Assembly (NCBI GenBank): GCA_037447655.1
Contig: JBBHKE010000539.1
Coordinates: 18,740 to 82,739 of the forward strand
Direction of reading: 5' to 3'
DNA: 64,000 nt
Origin: Zygnema cylindricum
Lineage: Eukaryota; Streptophyta; Zygnematophyceae; Zygnematales; Zygnemataceae
The position numbers were made by a program, and so were the translations under genes. Of the stretch, positions 1-12,830 are shown piece by piece. The notes under the pieces were generated by a model. It did no database searches, was not told the DNA's origin, and saw only the letters and a list, made by a program, of their open reading frames with translations. Position 1 is the stretch's first letter; every line of letters begins with the position of its first letter.

Positions 1-326
1 CGTAAGCTTTGGGCCTAGGGCCCACATTTTCTTTTGTTTTTAAGGTATGGAGTATTGTTTAGCGTTAGTGTTTCAGATTTGCTTTGCGTTTGTTATGAAT
101 GAAGTAAAGCTTTTCATATGTAACAACATGCAAGTAATGGTTGGTAACATACAACAATTCAATCATGCTTTATTCCCAGATGGTTTGAACACTTCGTTTT
201 TGGAAATAAAATCTTTTTTGATCTTCCAAATCTGTTTAGCTGTCGAATTTATCACTTTTATGAAAGCTTCCCAAAATGAGACGCCCTCATATTATAAGGA
301 GCGCTTGTTGTTTACGTCCTTACAAC

Positions 327-460
327 TAATGTTGTGTATCAAGGTAAAGAATTATCGCGATAAATTCGATATTCGATACATCGGATATCGACAGGTCAGA
401 GAGCTTGATATATCCCTCCAGGGCCAACAAAAATTATCGCGATATACTTGGTAAAAAGTG
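327..460 (+). mobile_element. Degraded terminal part of hAT-like element
   Basis: The segment begins TAATGTTGTGTATCAAGG and runs through ATTATCGCGATAA, a block of GATATCG words, GGTCAGAG and CCAGGGCCAACAA. In the same order these match the left end of the better preserved element at 11,329, which has TAGTGTTGTGTATCGG, TTATCGCGATAA, GGTCAGAGG and CCAGGACCAACGAA. No matching right end was found, so this is a decayed or truncated copy. Confidence 0.5.
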
Positions 461-633
461 GACGTCCGTACAGATTGAGTACGGTAAACCGCACGGCAAA
501 TTGTAAGGTGAATCGTTCAGATTGTTTTTGTTTTATAAATGTTTTTTTTTTTATGTATGTTTGTACGGTAAACATACAGTTCAAATTATTTTTCGTGTGG
601 AAGACCATTTAACTTGTTTCTCAAAACAAATGT

Positions 634-665
634 GTCGGTCAAAGGTCAAAGGTCAAAGGTCAAAG
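634..665. repeat. Heptamer tandem repeat (GGTCAAA)n
   Basis: Four to five consecutive GGTCAAA units lie here, with a clean 7-bp period. No gene is nearby. It is probably a simple microsatellite. Confidence 0.85.
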
Positions 666-2432
666 GTTAGGTCTTCCACTTTGTATGCATTTGTCGGATA
701 ATAGAGTGGGCCATTTTCCATTTATTATTTCCTTTGTGACTTTATCTTCAAAGTTGAATGAAAATATTTCCAGAAATTTCAACCAACAACTCCAACAAAC
801 AAACGACAGAATATACACACTTATTACAATCTTTAAAATACGCTTGAAATAAAGTCGCTGTCTTTGTAAATTTTTCATCTTCAGTCCAAATGATATATTG
901 CTTAACCCATCATGAAAGCTGATCCTGTAAAATGGATAACCCTAATGCACCCCTTTTACTGCAAAAAAAATCGAGAGCCGCACACTTAAGACATTTCTTG
1001 TCACCGCAAACATACTAGAGAAAGAGTTGCCGAAAATCAAGAAAAAAAAAGTGAAAAGAGTGAAAAGAGTGAAAAAAGGAAGAAAATCGTTTAGCTCTCT
1101 TTGCTTTCAACTTTTCAACGACCTAAAAATTGAGACAAAATTCACATTCAAATTATTGTAATTTGCAATCCATTCACTTCAAAAGGTGAAACAAAAATGT
1201 AAGCATTTCTATTGAGCCTTTGTAGAGAAAAACTCCTCGCATCACAAATGGTGACACAAAAAAAACATTTTTTTATATACCTTTCTTGGTCTTATAAATG
1301 TTGAAATGTTAGATTCTACTGCCAAACAAAATTGAAAATCACAGAATAAAATCCTTTTCTGAGACAACAAATCAGCAATAAGTCATATAATAATTATATC
1401 TACTTCCAAACAAAGAGAAAAAAAAACAAATATTCCACAAGTCTTCTTGCGAATACAAGGCTTCAATTTGCTTGAGAACTTCCAAACTCAAACAACATAT
1501 TGCATTTTTTCATAGAAGTTATTTCCCCACCGAAGACAAAAGAGGTATTAAAGTAAAAAAGTCATATTGCAAAAGAAACCCTTTAGTTCATACTTTTCCA
1601 CAGATACCACAAAAGATACTCACGTGTTCCATGTTTTAAGACTGGATTTCCTCATCTTGTGAGAAAGAAGGGCCGTCAGTTTCCAAAACTAATTCTAAAT
1701 GGATAACAAAAAATGACAAATAGTAACCTCACTGAAAAGTTGAAAAATTGACTCCCATGAAACAAATCAAATAAGAGTGCATCAACATTTAAAAAAAACG
1801 ACTCGAAATTGAAAATTTCATATATCTTGGACTAAACGACGAGGAACGAGAAACAAAAAAAAGAAGAAGGGGAATAAAAGACGGACAATTGATTCCATTT
1901 TTTTCCCTACATTAAGATATTCTAAAGATAATTTCTGTGCTTTTCCGCCTTTCCACGTAAAATAAAAAAGCATCATACGGCAAGAATTTTTGAATCCTAC
2001 TTTTCCAAATTTTACGCATCTACATTTACATCAAATAGTTTTGGATTTTGCAAAAACTGACAAAACTAGATTGATGGTTTAATACAAACGTTAAAAAAGA
2101 TCCTAAGTTCAAAAAGATGACATCGTTGCCATATTCATTTTAGAGACATGTTTCGTAATCAGCTTTGATAACGGTACGTTGTTAGAGATCCTACAAAAAG
2201 GATTTTCACTTTTCATCTGCAATAAACCCCGGAAAAAGAATCATTCAAACTTTTTGACATGAAAAAATTTGGAAACTATCTGAAAGTCCTGACCCTAAAA
2301 CCAACAGAAAACAATTCTGAACAGACAATTACCCATCCATGTACACACACATACCCATATATATATATATATATACACACATATATATACATATACATAT
2401 ACATATATACATATATACATATATATATATAC

Positions 2433-3613
2433 TAGTGTTGTGTATCGGTAAGGATTTGCCGATAACCGATATGGACCTTTTTCCGGGTACCCGATAATCG
2501 ATATATTGGTACGATACATCGTTATCGGTGTTATCACCGATAAATAACCGATATTTATCGGTATTTATCGGCGATAACATTGATATCTATATTTATCGGC
2601 GATATGTGTACGGACCGTATAGATAAATGTTCGGCCAGTACACTCTACTGTACGTCATATTCCCCGGACGCGCCGCGAACCCCCTTTCCCTGCGATTTTG
2701 GTAAAAAATCGTGATTTTTCCTTTACTATTTATTATTTAAGGGGGTTTTACTTGGGTTCCACGCTCCCACACCCTTCATCAATGTCCTTTTAACTGTTAG
2801 TTACGCCCATACATGTATAATTCGTACGGATTTGGACTTTTATGTGAAAATTATGTAATATTCGTCGATTTCATACTGTTTGTAAAATTCGTATAGATTT
2901 CTCTTTACCAACATGTACGAAAATGTACGAAAAGCGAAATTCAATAAAATCCTTAAATAATGTTTAAAATTACGTACAACTAACATAAATGTACAAAATT
3001 ATACGGAAAATGTACCCTACAAACCTAATAATACGACAAATCTTTGTCAACCGTACTAAAATATATAGGAACGTACGGCAATGTACCCTATAAACCCTAA
3101 ACCCCCCCTTATAATAACCCTAAGTATTATGTATATGTAAAAACATTGCACGTAAATATACGAAAAAATGTAGCGCAACAGTACTAAAATATACAAAACT
3201 TACGGCAATGTACCCTCCAAGCCCTACAATTAATATCCCTAACTATTACGGAAAATACGGCCACTGTACGTACATATATGAAAAGTGTGCGGCAGTTATA
3301 TTGAAATATACGGAATTTAAGGACATGTACTGTAAAACCCTAAAAGTAATTTATATAACCCTAGAAAGTACGAACATATACGCACACAGTATATGTGTGT
3401 ACGAAAAATGTACGGGTGCAATGGAAGCTAATTTATTACGCAAATTCAATAATACAATAAAGTATGTTATAGAGTACTATTATATACATACTATATTTTT
3501 TTTAAGTTATTGCCGATATGGAATTTGTTGGTCGTCACCTCTGACCGTTCGATAACCGATAACTCTCGGTCTCGGTGTTATCGCGATAATTTTTTTACCG
3601 ATACACAATACTA
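2433..3613. mobile_element. hAT-like non-autonomous element, copy 1
   Basis: The left end TAGTGTTGTGTATCGGTAA is matched in inverted orientation by the right end TTACCGATACACAATACTA. Both subterminal regions are crowded with CCGATA/TATCGG words. The 5'-TAG...CTA-3' ends resemble hAT-superfamily termini. The expected 8-bp flanking duplication is not recognisable (ATATATAC against CTATTTTT), but the left flank is a microsatellite. The middle (about 2,940-3,420) holds three to four degenerate ~125-bp repeats. There is no transposase frame. Confidence 0.65.
2940..3420. repeat. Degenerate ~125-bp tandem repeat inside hAT-like copy 1
   Basis: Units are marked by recurrent blocks: GTACTAAAATATA near 3,055 and 3,181 with a related block near 3,300, then CGGCAATGTACCCT, then AAACCCTAA-like and AACCCTAA words. 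Spacing is roughly 125 bp. The AAACCCTAA words resemble plant telomere repeats but are isolated and not in an array. Confidence 0.55.
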
Positions 3614-3635
3614 CTATTTTTAAATGTCTGCCATC

Positions 3636-3639
<4 letters not shown>

Positions 3640-3682
<43 letters not shown>

Positions 3683-3760
3683 GTGTCTATAAATATGCAT
3701 ATTTATATGTATATATACACATATATATACATATACATATATATACACATACATATATAT
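3640..3760. repeat. AT / ATAC microsatellite beside foldback element
   Basis: Long runs of (AT)n and (ATAC)n directly abut the left end of the foldback element. A similar microsatellite (4,897-4,965) abuts its right end, so the element sits inside an AT-rich simple-sequence target. Confidence 0.85.
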
Positions 3761-4894
3761 GGGGAATTGATCTTGATTGCGACTGTTTTGGTTGCGCACA
3801 GTCACTTACTTCATTTTGTCAAAAAATGTACGTTTGAAGTACATATCGATACAAATAAAGTAATGTTGAGTAGAAATTTGACGGTCAATCTGTTGAACAT
3901 CTTTGACTTTCATAACATTGTTTCAACCGCTTAAAATTTTGCCGCGTTTGCGAACGTCGACCGTCATAATAAAATTAGCAATTCACACGGCCGGCGAGCG
4001 TTTACGGTACCAAAACTGCGGCGACCACATGTAAATAAAATGGTTGCAGACAGTCACTTTTTGTCGTTACCTGAGCTCCACGGTGTGAGCACTTAGCCGC
4101 AAAATTGAAATTTAATCGTCTAAACGTTACCTTGAACTTATACGCAAAATGAAACGAAGCTTCTTTAAAATGAAGTACTATAAGTTTTGTACGAAAATAT
4201 TAATACGCACGAAACGAAAATAAATTTTGTAGACTATTATAAAACGATCCGGCGTAAAAATATCAATTGAAATTAAATTAAAAAAATGTGCGTCGTCACG
4301 CGCGACGAAATCAAGCCACACTATTTACGAATCAACATAGTTTAAATACTATAAGTCTCGTACGAAAATATTAGAACGCATGAAACGAAATAAACTTTGT
4401 AGACTATAATAAAACGAACCGGCGTAAAAATATAAATATAAATTAAATTAAAAAATACGCATCGTCACGCGCGACGAAATCGAGCCACACTATTTACGTT
4501 TCGTTTCATTTTGCGTCTAAGTTCAATGTAACGCTTAGACGATTAAATTTCAATTTTGTGGCTAAGTGCTCACACCGTGGAGCTCGGGTAACGACAAAAA
4601 GTTATTGTTTGCAACCATTTTATTTACATGTGGTCGCAGTTTTGTTACCGTAAACGCTCGCCGGCCGTTTGAATTGCTAATTTTATTATGTCGGTCGACG
4701 TTCGCAAGCGCGGCAAAATTTTAAGCGGTTGAAACAATGTTATGAAAGTCAAAGATGTTAAACCGATTGACCGTCAAATTTATACTCAACATTACTTTAT
4801 TTGTAGCGATATGTACCTCAAACGTACATTTTTTGACAAAATGATGTAAGTGACTGTGCGCAACCAAAACAGTCACTGTCATGATCAATTCCCT
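3761..4894. mobile_element. Foldback element with ~400-bp inverted arms
   Basis: The left arm begins GGGGAATTGATC and the right arm ends GATCAATTCCC. About 400 bp of each arm are reverse complements with scattered changes, for example GTTGCGCACAGTCACTTAC against GTAAGTGACTGTGCGCAAC. The centre (about 4,140-4,498) is two direct copies of a ~170-bp unit, each ending in a CGCGACGAAATC...CACACTATTTACG block. There is no coding capacity beyond mirrored short frames. This layout is that of a long-TIR foldback/MITE-type non-autonomous transposon. Confidence 0.8.
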
Positions 4895-4969
4895 CAATAT
4901 ATATATGTTTATATATATATATACACATATATATATGCATATAGACATGCATATACACATATGGTCATT

Positions 4970-7890
4970 GGCATAACTTTGAAAAAGTATGAAAACCAGC
5001 GAAATTAAAAAACCCTAAAATACCCTAATTTCGTAAGATTGTATCTGAATTCTGTGATCAATGTCCAACCGTTTCAAACAATGTAAAGCTACAACACAGG
5101 GGCATTGAAAACCGTACTTTTTAAGATCCATAATTTTACCGCCGATTCGCCAACCTGGAAGTACAGTTTTGAGATTATCAATTTTTACGAAAAAAACTGA
5201 CATTGAACAAAACCTAAGTTTCATAGCTTCCTTTTTTTATTTGTGACTGTTTGGAATGACACATTGAAATTTTTGTTTTTTTCCGAAAAAAGAATGGAAA
5301 CGCTAAAAATTTGTGCCCATATAATACGATGATAAAAGCCCTTGGGTATCCTACAAAGTATAAACCCTAAAACTCCTTAAAATTTTATTTGAAACCCTAC
5401 AACGCCCTGAAATGCCATCATAAAAGCTAAAAACAGAAGATAAAGACAAATTCGGAATGTTGACAATTTTTTTCACAAAAAGCATGCTGTGACGTAAATT
5501 TTAGTCTTTCCATAAAGTACAAATATCGAAAATACCAAAAGCTGGCAATATCTTGTACAGTTGTACCTCAAATTCGCTCATATCGATCCCTTATGTACGG
5601 ATTTCCGCTGCTGTACGGATAGCCTATCAAAATATGGCGTCAGCATATCGGCATGATATACAGCACGACAGTGCTTCTCGCTATTCGAGAAAATCCGGTC
5701 ACGAATTATTTTGGCCGAGAATCAAAAAATAGTATTCATAAGTTATTTAATGAAGGGAAATTTCAAATTTCAAATTTCAAATTTACTCTGCCACGTCTCC
5801 GTGAGCAATACTAATGTAAACAACTAAATATGTAAATAATGTATAGTCCAATTTGGCAATTTCGCATCAACTCTAAAATATCCTTTAACGCCAATAACGA
5901 TGGACAAGTGAACATATTTCAAACCTTGTGTGCGTATAATACGGAGGAACATGCGGTTTTTTTGTCTTTTCGACGTACGGTTCATTCCATGGACCCTATC
6001 GCGTCATTCTGCCTGTGACTCGCCTTTGGACCAAAAATTACAGTACCCTGATGGAGTCAAGTCCCTACAAAATTTGATTTGTCGGCTTGTGTTTGTCTTG
6101 TTAAGCCACGCTCAGCTATTTCGATTGGTTGTTTTTTGACAGAGCTTTCACACGTTTTTGTCGGCTGGGCGTGGAGCTTAGCTCGTGCTACTCTCGTCTA
6201 CAAGCGTACAAACAGGCGTACAATATAGTCGAACGTACGATTGGCCACAAGAAAACAACCTGATATGGCTGGATTCCGTACATCTTCTTAGCGCATTTGA
6301 TAAATGTCGGTGCGCCTTCCACTCTAAGCAGCGGCAATTTGACCTAACTGGCCACTGCCCTAAGGTCCAAATCAGTACGGCTTCATTGTACAAATGTATG
6401 GGGAGGTGAGCTCTTGCTCCCTAAAATCCAAACAAAAATGCTGCCGACAAGAACACCCATTCGTGCGAGATGTGTGGACATATCGCCAGGTATTATCGGT
6501 GAACAAATAGTCATACATGGTACGAAATTAGGTACTTTTTGTCTTTACTGCATATCGTGATCACGTTGTCTCTACAAAAGCAGAATAATAATAGTCGACT
6601 TTGAGTACGGCCGTTCCTCCATCATGAGCTGCAAAGAGATTTTAGGGTTTTCCTGGCGGGAAATTCGTCTAATTTGTCGTCACGTCGCGCCAAAGAGAAA
6701 TAACCGTTGAAGGACGTAACGAATTTTGGATTCTTCCAGAAAAAAGTTAACGTCAAAGATTTTCCAGGTGTACGATCTGGATGTTAGTTTCGAGTGAACG
6801 TTCGTCAAAGGATTCGCACGTGTACAATCTGAATGTAGTATTTGTACAAGCGTACTATCTCACACTACAACGCGAATCGTAATTACTAATTAGACTAAAT
6901 AACGCTTAATCGGTCGCCCTAAATTTCGACTCTAAAACCTTAAATAGAGTAAATGATTCTAATTTTTTCATTATGCTATTTAAGGTAAAGTTTAATTAGC
7001 GTAAAAAATATAATGTAGGTTCGTTTGAAATAGTGCGGAGTACGGACGACGTCCGACAGAGAAAATTTGTACTTTTATAAGTAATAAGGTACAAATAATG
7101 ATTTAATAATATCGCACTAACACGTGAAATCACACTAAACAAAAAATCAATCACATCGAAAAAAAGTCGTTCGCATAACTCTCGTCTGTCGACAGCATCG
7201 TCGTCAGTGTGAACATTAACTGACATTGAGCGCGACAAATAGTAGTAACGTCATAATGACGTCAAAACTATACAGACTGACAGATTTTGTACATCTAAGT
7301 AATTTAGTGTTCATAATTTCAGCTCGGATAATTATTGCCGACATAACCCAATATAGAGGACTTAAATAAATTAAAGTAAACTTCCTCTGTGAAAAAGTTA
7401 TATAAAATATATTAGAGTTCATTACTCTATTTGCTTTTTTTTTGTTTTTATACTCTAATTTTTTCATTGCTCTAATTACGATTCGCGGTGTACCGACAAA
7501 ATTTAAAATAGCATAAAAACAAGGAAAAAAGCGCGACAAACCCCGAAGGCCAATGGAAGGCAAGGGGGAGCGTGACAAAATATCCTTCGGCAAAGATGTT
7601 TCGTGGTGGCCGTTAGATTTGCATCCACCCTGCCCGAAGTCACCAGATCCCACGCGTGTGTAAGATCGTCACCAGCTTTGCGGATGTAAAAACAAAATAA
7701 GTTATACAGTCATTCTTTACCGTTATATTCTTGGAGAATCTCGCTGAACTTTCAGTAAACATGTTAAAAAAAAACATAAAATAATAGTAAAAATGGAACG
7801 TAAACGTACGAATGTGGGTACATTACCCCGTGAATTCCAATTGTTGTTAGTAACACTATAGCCATAAAGTACGACACTTGGACCTAAGAG
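4970..7890. other. Gene-free stretch, CGTAC-rich
   Basis: No frame here has family resemblance or a splice context. The stretch contains many CGTAC/GTACG words and a short (AAATTTC)n run near 5,757-5,785. It may contain element remnants that I could not delimit. Confidence 0.5.
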
Positions 7891-7894
7891 AATA

Positions 7895-8690
7895 AGGGTA
7901 TGTCCCCATGTAAATAAGTAAGGGTTTTTTTATGTCGTTTTCCTGTAAAACTTAGTGCCGTACTGCCTAAGTTCCAACCGTATGAAAGAATTGCAAATGT
8001 GTAGAGTACAATTTGCGTCATCCTCGAACTTAGAATGCACGAAAATTTGTCATCTTCCGTTTTTCGACCCACTTCGATGACAAAAAACGTCATCTTCAAC
8101 CTTATCTTTAAAACACATGCGCGATGTGTTTTAAAACTAGGGATTTTATATAAACAAAAAAGAACATATATTCGCACATGCCGTAATTTTCGAAAAATTT
8201 CATATGATTTCTTAGGACAAAGAAAAGTACAAAATTCGCTATGCTTTGGCCGTTTGCGTTCAATACGACAAAGAGAAGCACACAATTTGTTTGATTTTGT
8301 CCGTTTTCTTTCAGTACGGTTTTTTTTTGTAGGGGTCTCGAAATTCTAATGCCATTTCACGTCGACTGGACAGGCGACGCGAAGGCAAAGCGCATCTTCT
8401 TCAACCGTGAAACGACACAGGCTGGAATGCGGTACGTCTTAGGGCTGGAATACGAAATGTCACGGTAAGACATGCGACGTCACAAACAATTCCAAAAAAT
8501 AATGTGCGACAACACAGATCGTAGACGTTGACAACCGTCACAGGTATTCTCGACGTATATAATCGTCACAAACTAAAGTTACGATTACGTTCTTGCACAT
8601 ATGGACATATGAAAACCGGATCCGGCGGATCCGCGCTAAAATACAAAGTAAGTTCGCTAAGTTACAAGTACATGGGGACATACCCTAAAT
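7895..8690. mobile_element. ~0.8-kb terminal-inverted-repeat element, copy 1
   Basis: The ends are inverted repeats: AGGGTATGTCCCCATGTA at the left and TACATGGGGACATACCCT at the right. A related copy lies inverted at about 29,505-30,217. Read on the minus strand, the distal half carries an open frame whose product closely resembles the frame in the second copy (about 100 residues ending GDIP beside the terminus). No known transposase motif is visible. It is probably a non-autonomous DNA element. Confidence 0.7.
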
Positions 8691-8711
8691 AATACAAATT
8701 TTTCATGTACG

Positions 8712-8934
8712 CTACACCGAGAATTGCTACTAGCATTATTGTTTTCTCTGCCACTTAACACATCTTTTATCCGTACACACATGTCAGTTTGTGGATCTGA
8801 CGGTTGCGATTGAAAGGTAAAATTCTCAGCTTTTGATTGGCGGTCTCAAAGTGAAGATCGGACAATGATGTACGGAGAAAATATATTTAAAGTGGCGGAA
8901 AAAACATTAACACTAATAACGATACACGGTGTAC
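8712..8934. mobile_element. Small TIR element (TGTACACCG-type family), type A
   Basis: The left end CTACACCGAGAATTGCTACTAG pairs imperfectly with the right end CTAATAACGATACACGGTGTA. The interior block (TCTGACGGTTGCGATTGAAAGG then TTGATTGGCGGTCTC) recurs at 56,690-56,824 and, inverted, at 58,525-58,733. It is therefore a dispersed MITE-like family. A TA target duplication is possible, because TA immediately precedes CACCG at the left end and follows GGTG at the right end. Confidence 0.7.
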
Positions 8935-9243
8935 TATATGTATTGTTTAACTAGTGCCAACCACTCTAGTTCAATAGTTTTTTAAATATTGCGATGTATG
9001 ACTACAATCTAGAATCGGTACACTTTAGGCTTCAGCATAATACTACGGTAGAAGCTTAAGAATGTTTTAAATGTTTTGTTATTATTGTTTCCATTTAGTT
9101 TTAGGCTTACGTGGCGTCATAGATGTCCTATGCGCACAAAACGCACGGAGTAAACTAACGAATAGTACGTAGAGTGCGCATAAAACAATTTCAAACTTTT
9201 ACTTTTAGATACAGAAACCGTACGATATTTGATTATGCACAAG

Positions 9244-9784
9244 CTACACCGCCAATCGTTATTAGCGTTGTGTACACTAATTCCGTCCCGCTTTTTTTTT
9301 ATTATTCTCCATTAGCGTAGTTCATTTTTTTTTTCTTTATAATATTTAAGGTTATTTTCAGTACGTTGTCTCTTAAATAGAGTGATGTACGGTCACTGTT
9401 TGACCGTACGTAAATGTCCCTTTTTAAGTTAAAAAGTACAATAAATTAGTTTTAGTAACCGCGGACACATGAGAATGTGCGTTCTAAAAAGGAAAAAAAC
9501 CAGGTCGTAAAAAATCCCGCTCGCACATATTCGTCCGACAGCCGCGTTTTGACCGTGTGAATGTGCGATTTGTGTACAATTTGTCAGATTTTGTACGGAG
9601 ACCTATATTAGTGTAAGCATGTTTGCGGCCGACATTTTTTTTCTCAAAGATCCAAATTACCATAACCAAACAATTAGAATGTATGATTTTTTCCAAATTT
9701 TTCAAATTCTTAAATAGTGTACACCAGGTTAATTATTTTTATACGCTAAAAAAACTTAAACGTTAATAACGATTGGCGGTGTAG
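9244..9784. mobile_element. ~541-bp TIR element, type B, copy 1
   Basis: The termini are CTACACCGCCAATCGTTATT and its near-exact inverse AATAACGATTGGCGGTGTAG. The complete element recurs inverted at 12,286-12,830. Translated in the same frame, the copies differ at only 6 of 73 residues, so the sequences are close and the insertions fairly recent. The outer ~25 bp match the smaller TGTACACCG-type elements, which suggests mobilisation by the same transposase. Confidence 0.85.
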
Positions 9785-11328
9785 AATACCCAATGTCCGA
9801 CGCTGGATGTACGGAAACGTCCGTAAAGCGTGTAGAAGCTCCACATCACGCTCGACGAATCATAGATACCCTAACAACATCTTTATTTGCTACTGGCCAA
9901 AATTCGTACGGATAGTAAATGAAGGATCTTTTCTTGGTTCGTATGCACTCCAGCTTCTTCGGACACGTGGACGAGATTTAAGTGAAAATGCATCACGGTG
10001 TTCGCACTATTTCAAGTTAGGGTGATCTTCCATCAGGCGAAAAAAGGGGTTGTTTATTGGAGAAAGTACCGTTCTGTACTAGGCCGTATTGTTTTTTTTT
10101 TTTTTTTACAAAAGATGTTTACTAAAAATTCGTAGAGATTCTCCAGAATTCTTGGAGAAAACTACCACCGTCCAATTTTCAATTTTCGACGCAAACGCTT
10201 CTTGTTTCTACTACGTAGCTAGTCTCCTTCGACTGTCTTCGGGAGGAGAGTTTGTGATTACTGGACGCGTTTTTTTTTGTCCACTTGTAAAGTCAGAGTC
10301 GATCCACGACAGACGTGAAGCAATAAACTTACATGTGGCAATTGGAGTGTACCGTGTGACATAAATGCCAGCCTGTTCGACGACAAAAAAATCTTGGTTG
10401 TATGTTCGACGACAAAAAAAACTTGATTGTAAGACATCCTGTGACGTCTCCTTCATAAATGTGCGATACAGCGATTCACGTACAAATGGTACATCCTTGG
10501 ACATTTGTACAAACTTTAATTTTTGCAACGGTTTTCGTGGCCGTTGATACCACAACAACCATAAGAACGTTCAGATTGTACATTAGCGTGACACTACTAG
10601 ATATTTTAATCGGCATCCGCCCGTACACATACGCAACTGCGATTTTGTCCTTTTGGAAATGATGATTACTCTCGTGCGGCTTAGCAGGTCCTACGTGGTA
10701 CCAGTTGCAATATAACACCTCATTCACTGGCACGACCTGATGGAAGGGTGTTACAAATATTACTGCCAGTAAACGTGTTCGTACAATTACTGGGAACGCC
10801 TGATGGAAGGTTACCCTTAGTGGAATCTTTTTACCAGCTACGACAGTTGCCGTTGGATCAATTGTATTTTTTGGATTTTCGGGTTTTCCAGGGTTTTAGT
10901 ACGAAGATATTCACTGTACGTATCAGTTGCGAGAAGGTGCGCTTAAACTTTGAAGAAAAGAAGAAGGAAACGACAAATGACGTGGATGCGAAGCGGATAT
11001 GGGCTTATAGCACGCATTCAGATGACTGTACTGTACCATCGTACGGTAAATAACTTGTTAGCAATTTCATCAATTTTTAAATTTTCACACTTCGAATGAT
11101 GTTAAACGTACTTTACAAACGTGGCGGTTTTGGTACACGCTCGGCAGTTAAGGATCGTACGAAAAAACTCTCTTTGTCACGTGCGGCAATATCGCGGCAT
11201 TTAAAGTGATTATCAATGCTCTGAATCATATTTTTCCGTACACTGCGTGACAGTACATGACTAGGATTCCAATGGTACGATATGTACGCTGGTAGATGGA
11301 GCCAATTAGAGTGAAAACATCAAAATAC
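9785..11328. other. Gene-free stretch with short tandem duplications
   Basis: No supportable gene lies here. A ~29-bp unit (GTTCGACGACAAAAAAA) is duplicated at about 10,375-10,430. A ~57-bp unit containing CCTGATGGAAGG is duplicated at about 10,735-10,820. The open frames overlap on both strands and look incidental. Confidence 0.5.
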
Positions 11329-12225
11329 TAGTGTTGTGTATCGGTAAAAAACTTATCGCGATAACACCGATACCGATAGTTATCGGTTATCGAACGGTCA
11401 GAGGTTCCGATACATCGGTCCAGGACCAACGAATTCCATATCGGCGATAACTTAAAATATATATAGTATGCATACAATATTACTTTATAACATAATGTAT
11501 TAGTTTATTGATTTTATGTAGGCTTGGCATGCCACGTATAGAAATCTGATCCGTTACGGTTTAACTGCAATTTCTTACTGAAAACGCGACACATTAACGT
11601 TGGCCGGTTAACTGAACAAAAAATTTACACCGTCGTACGGAAATTTACTAAAAAACTGGTGAACATGGAACTGGAAAAAAAGGGCGGACACGAAAGTACA
11701 ACGGACGCAAAATAGCATTTCTGCGCGCCGCCTGAATCGAACGGACGACTTGGAATGAGAAAACACGAGCGGACGGGCCAGCGTGAGCGTCGGCATCCCG
11801 GAATGGCTCTTTTGGCAACTTTTGCCAAAACAGTCGACAGATTAACGCGTGGCAGGTCCCCGATGGATTTAAAGGAATCAAGGGACAAAGCCATATCATC
11901 GGATGTGAAAGGTACATCGTTTTTATTGGACCCGTATCAAAATCGTACAGATTTCATGGCGGCTACGGTACTTTTTATGCTTGTACACGTCCGGAGAATA
12001 AGAGGTATAGTTGAGTGTACAGACCGTACATTTATATGTACGGTCCGTACAGTTATCGCCGATAATTATTGTTATCGGCATTATCGCCGATAAGTACCCG
12101 ATATTATCGGCTACTTATCGGCGATAAGACCGATGTCGATATATCGTACCAATATATCGATTATCGGATACCCGAAAAAAGGCTCATATCGGTTATCGGC
12201 AAATCCTTACCGATACACAACACTA
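11329..12225. mobile_element. hAT-like non-autonomous element, copy 2 (inverted relative to copy 1)
   Basis: The ends TAGTGTTGTGTATCGGTAA and TTACCGATACACAACACTA are exact inverted repeats. The subterminal GGATTTGCCGATAACCGATA block is at the left in the copy at 2,433 and at the right here, so the two copies lie in opposite orientations. The flanks CAAAATAC and ACAAAAAC agree at 5 of 8 positions, a weak candidate 8-bp duplication. No transposase is encoded; the interior frames have no recognisable family. Confidence 0.75.
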
Positions 12226-12285
12226 ACAAAAACGACAGGCCCTTGGCAACCAAAGGGCAAAGCACCGTGTCCCCCGCGCGCTACA

Positions 12286-12830
12286 CTACACCGCCAATCG
12301 TTATTAGGGTGGGAGTTTGATTAGCGTATAATAATAATTACAGTGGTGTACGTTATTTAAGAATTTGAAAATTTTGGAAAAAATCATACATTCTAATTGT
12401 TTGATTATGGTAATTTGGATCTTTGAAAAAAAAAATGTCGGTCACAAACATGCTTACACTAATATAGGTCTCCGTACAAAATCTGACAAATCGTACACAA
12501 ATCGTACATTCACACGGTTGAAACGCGGCTGTCGGACGAATATGTGGGAGCGGGATTTTTTACGACCTGGTTTTTTTCCTTTTTAGAACGCAGATTCTCA
12601 TGCGTCTGCGGTTACTAAAACTAATTTATTGTAATTTTTACTTAAAAAGGTACATTTATGTACGGTCTGACACTGACCGTACACAACTCTATTTAAGAGA
12701 CAACGCACTGAAAATAACCCTAAATAGAATAAAGAAAAAAATAGAATGAACTACACTAATGGAGAATAAAAAAATAAAAAAACCGGGATGGAATTAGTGT
12801 ACACAACGCTAATAACGATTGGCGGTGTAG
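12286..12830. mobile_element. ~545-bp TIR element, type B, copy 2
   Basis: This is the inverted counterpart of the element at 9,244. It starts CTACACCGCCAATCGTTATT, ends AATAACGATTGGCGGTGTAG and carries the same interior. It lies 60 bp beyond the end of hAT-like copy 2. The outermost bases allow a TA target duplication. It has no transposase. Confidence 0.85.

Larger units (their letters stand above)
1..2350. other. AT-rich gene-free stretch
   Basis: I see no supportable gene here. Open frames are short, lack family resemblance and are not flanked by convincing splice sites. Contents that can be named are a degraded hAT-like end near 327-460 and a 7-bp tandem repeat at 634-665. The remainder is A/T-rich sequence with homopolymer runs. 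Confidence 0.6.

Noticed and set aside
2354-2430. Tyr/Ile-rich frames over AT/ACAT repeats
   Set aside because: They come from translation of a microsatellite; the same applies to the frames at 3,620-3,805 and 4,721-4,960.
3075-3350. Telomere-like AAACCCTAA words
   Set aside because: They are isolated words inside a degenerate ~125-bp repeat of a transposable element, with no run of consecutive telomere units.
9484-9705. 73-residue frame conserved with 12,365-12,586
   Set aside because: The two frames lie in nearly identical copies of a TIR element, so similarity comes from recent copying. There are only six differences, too few to show selection, and no known motif.
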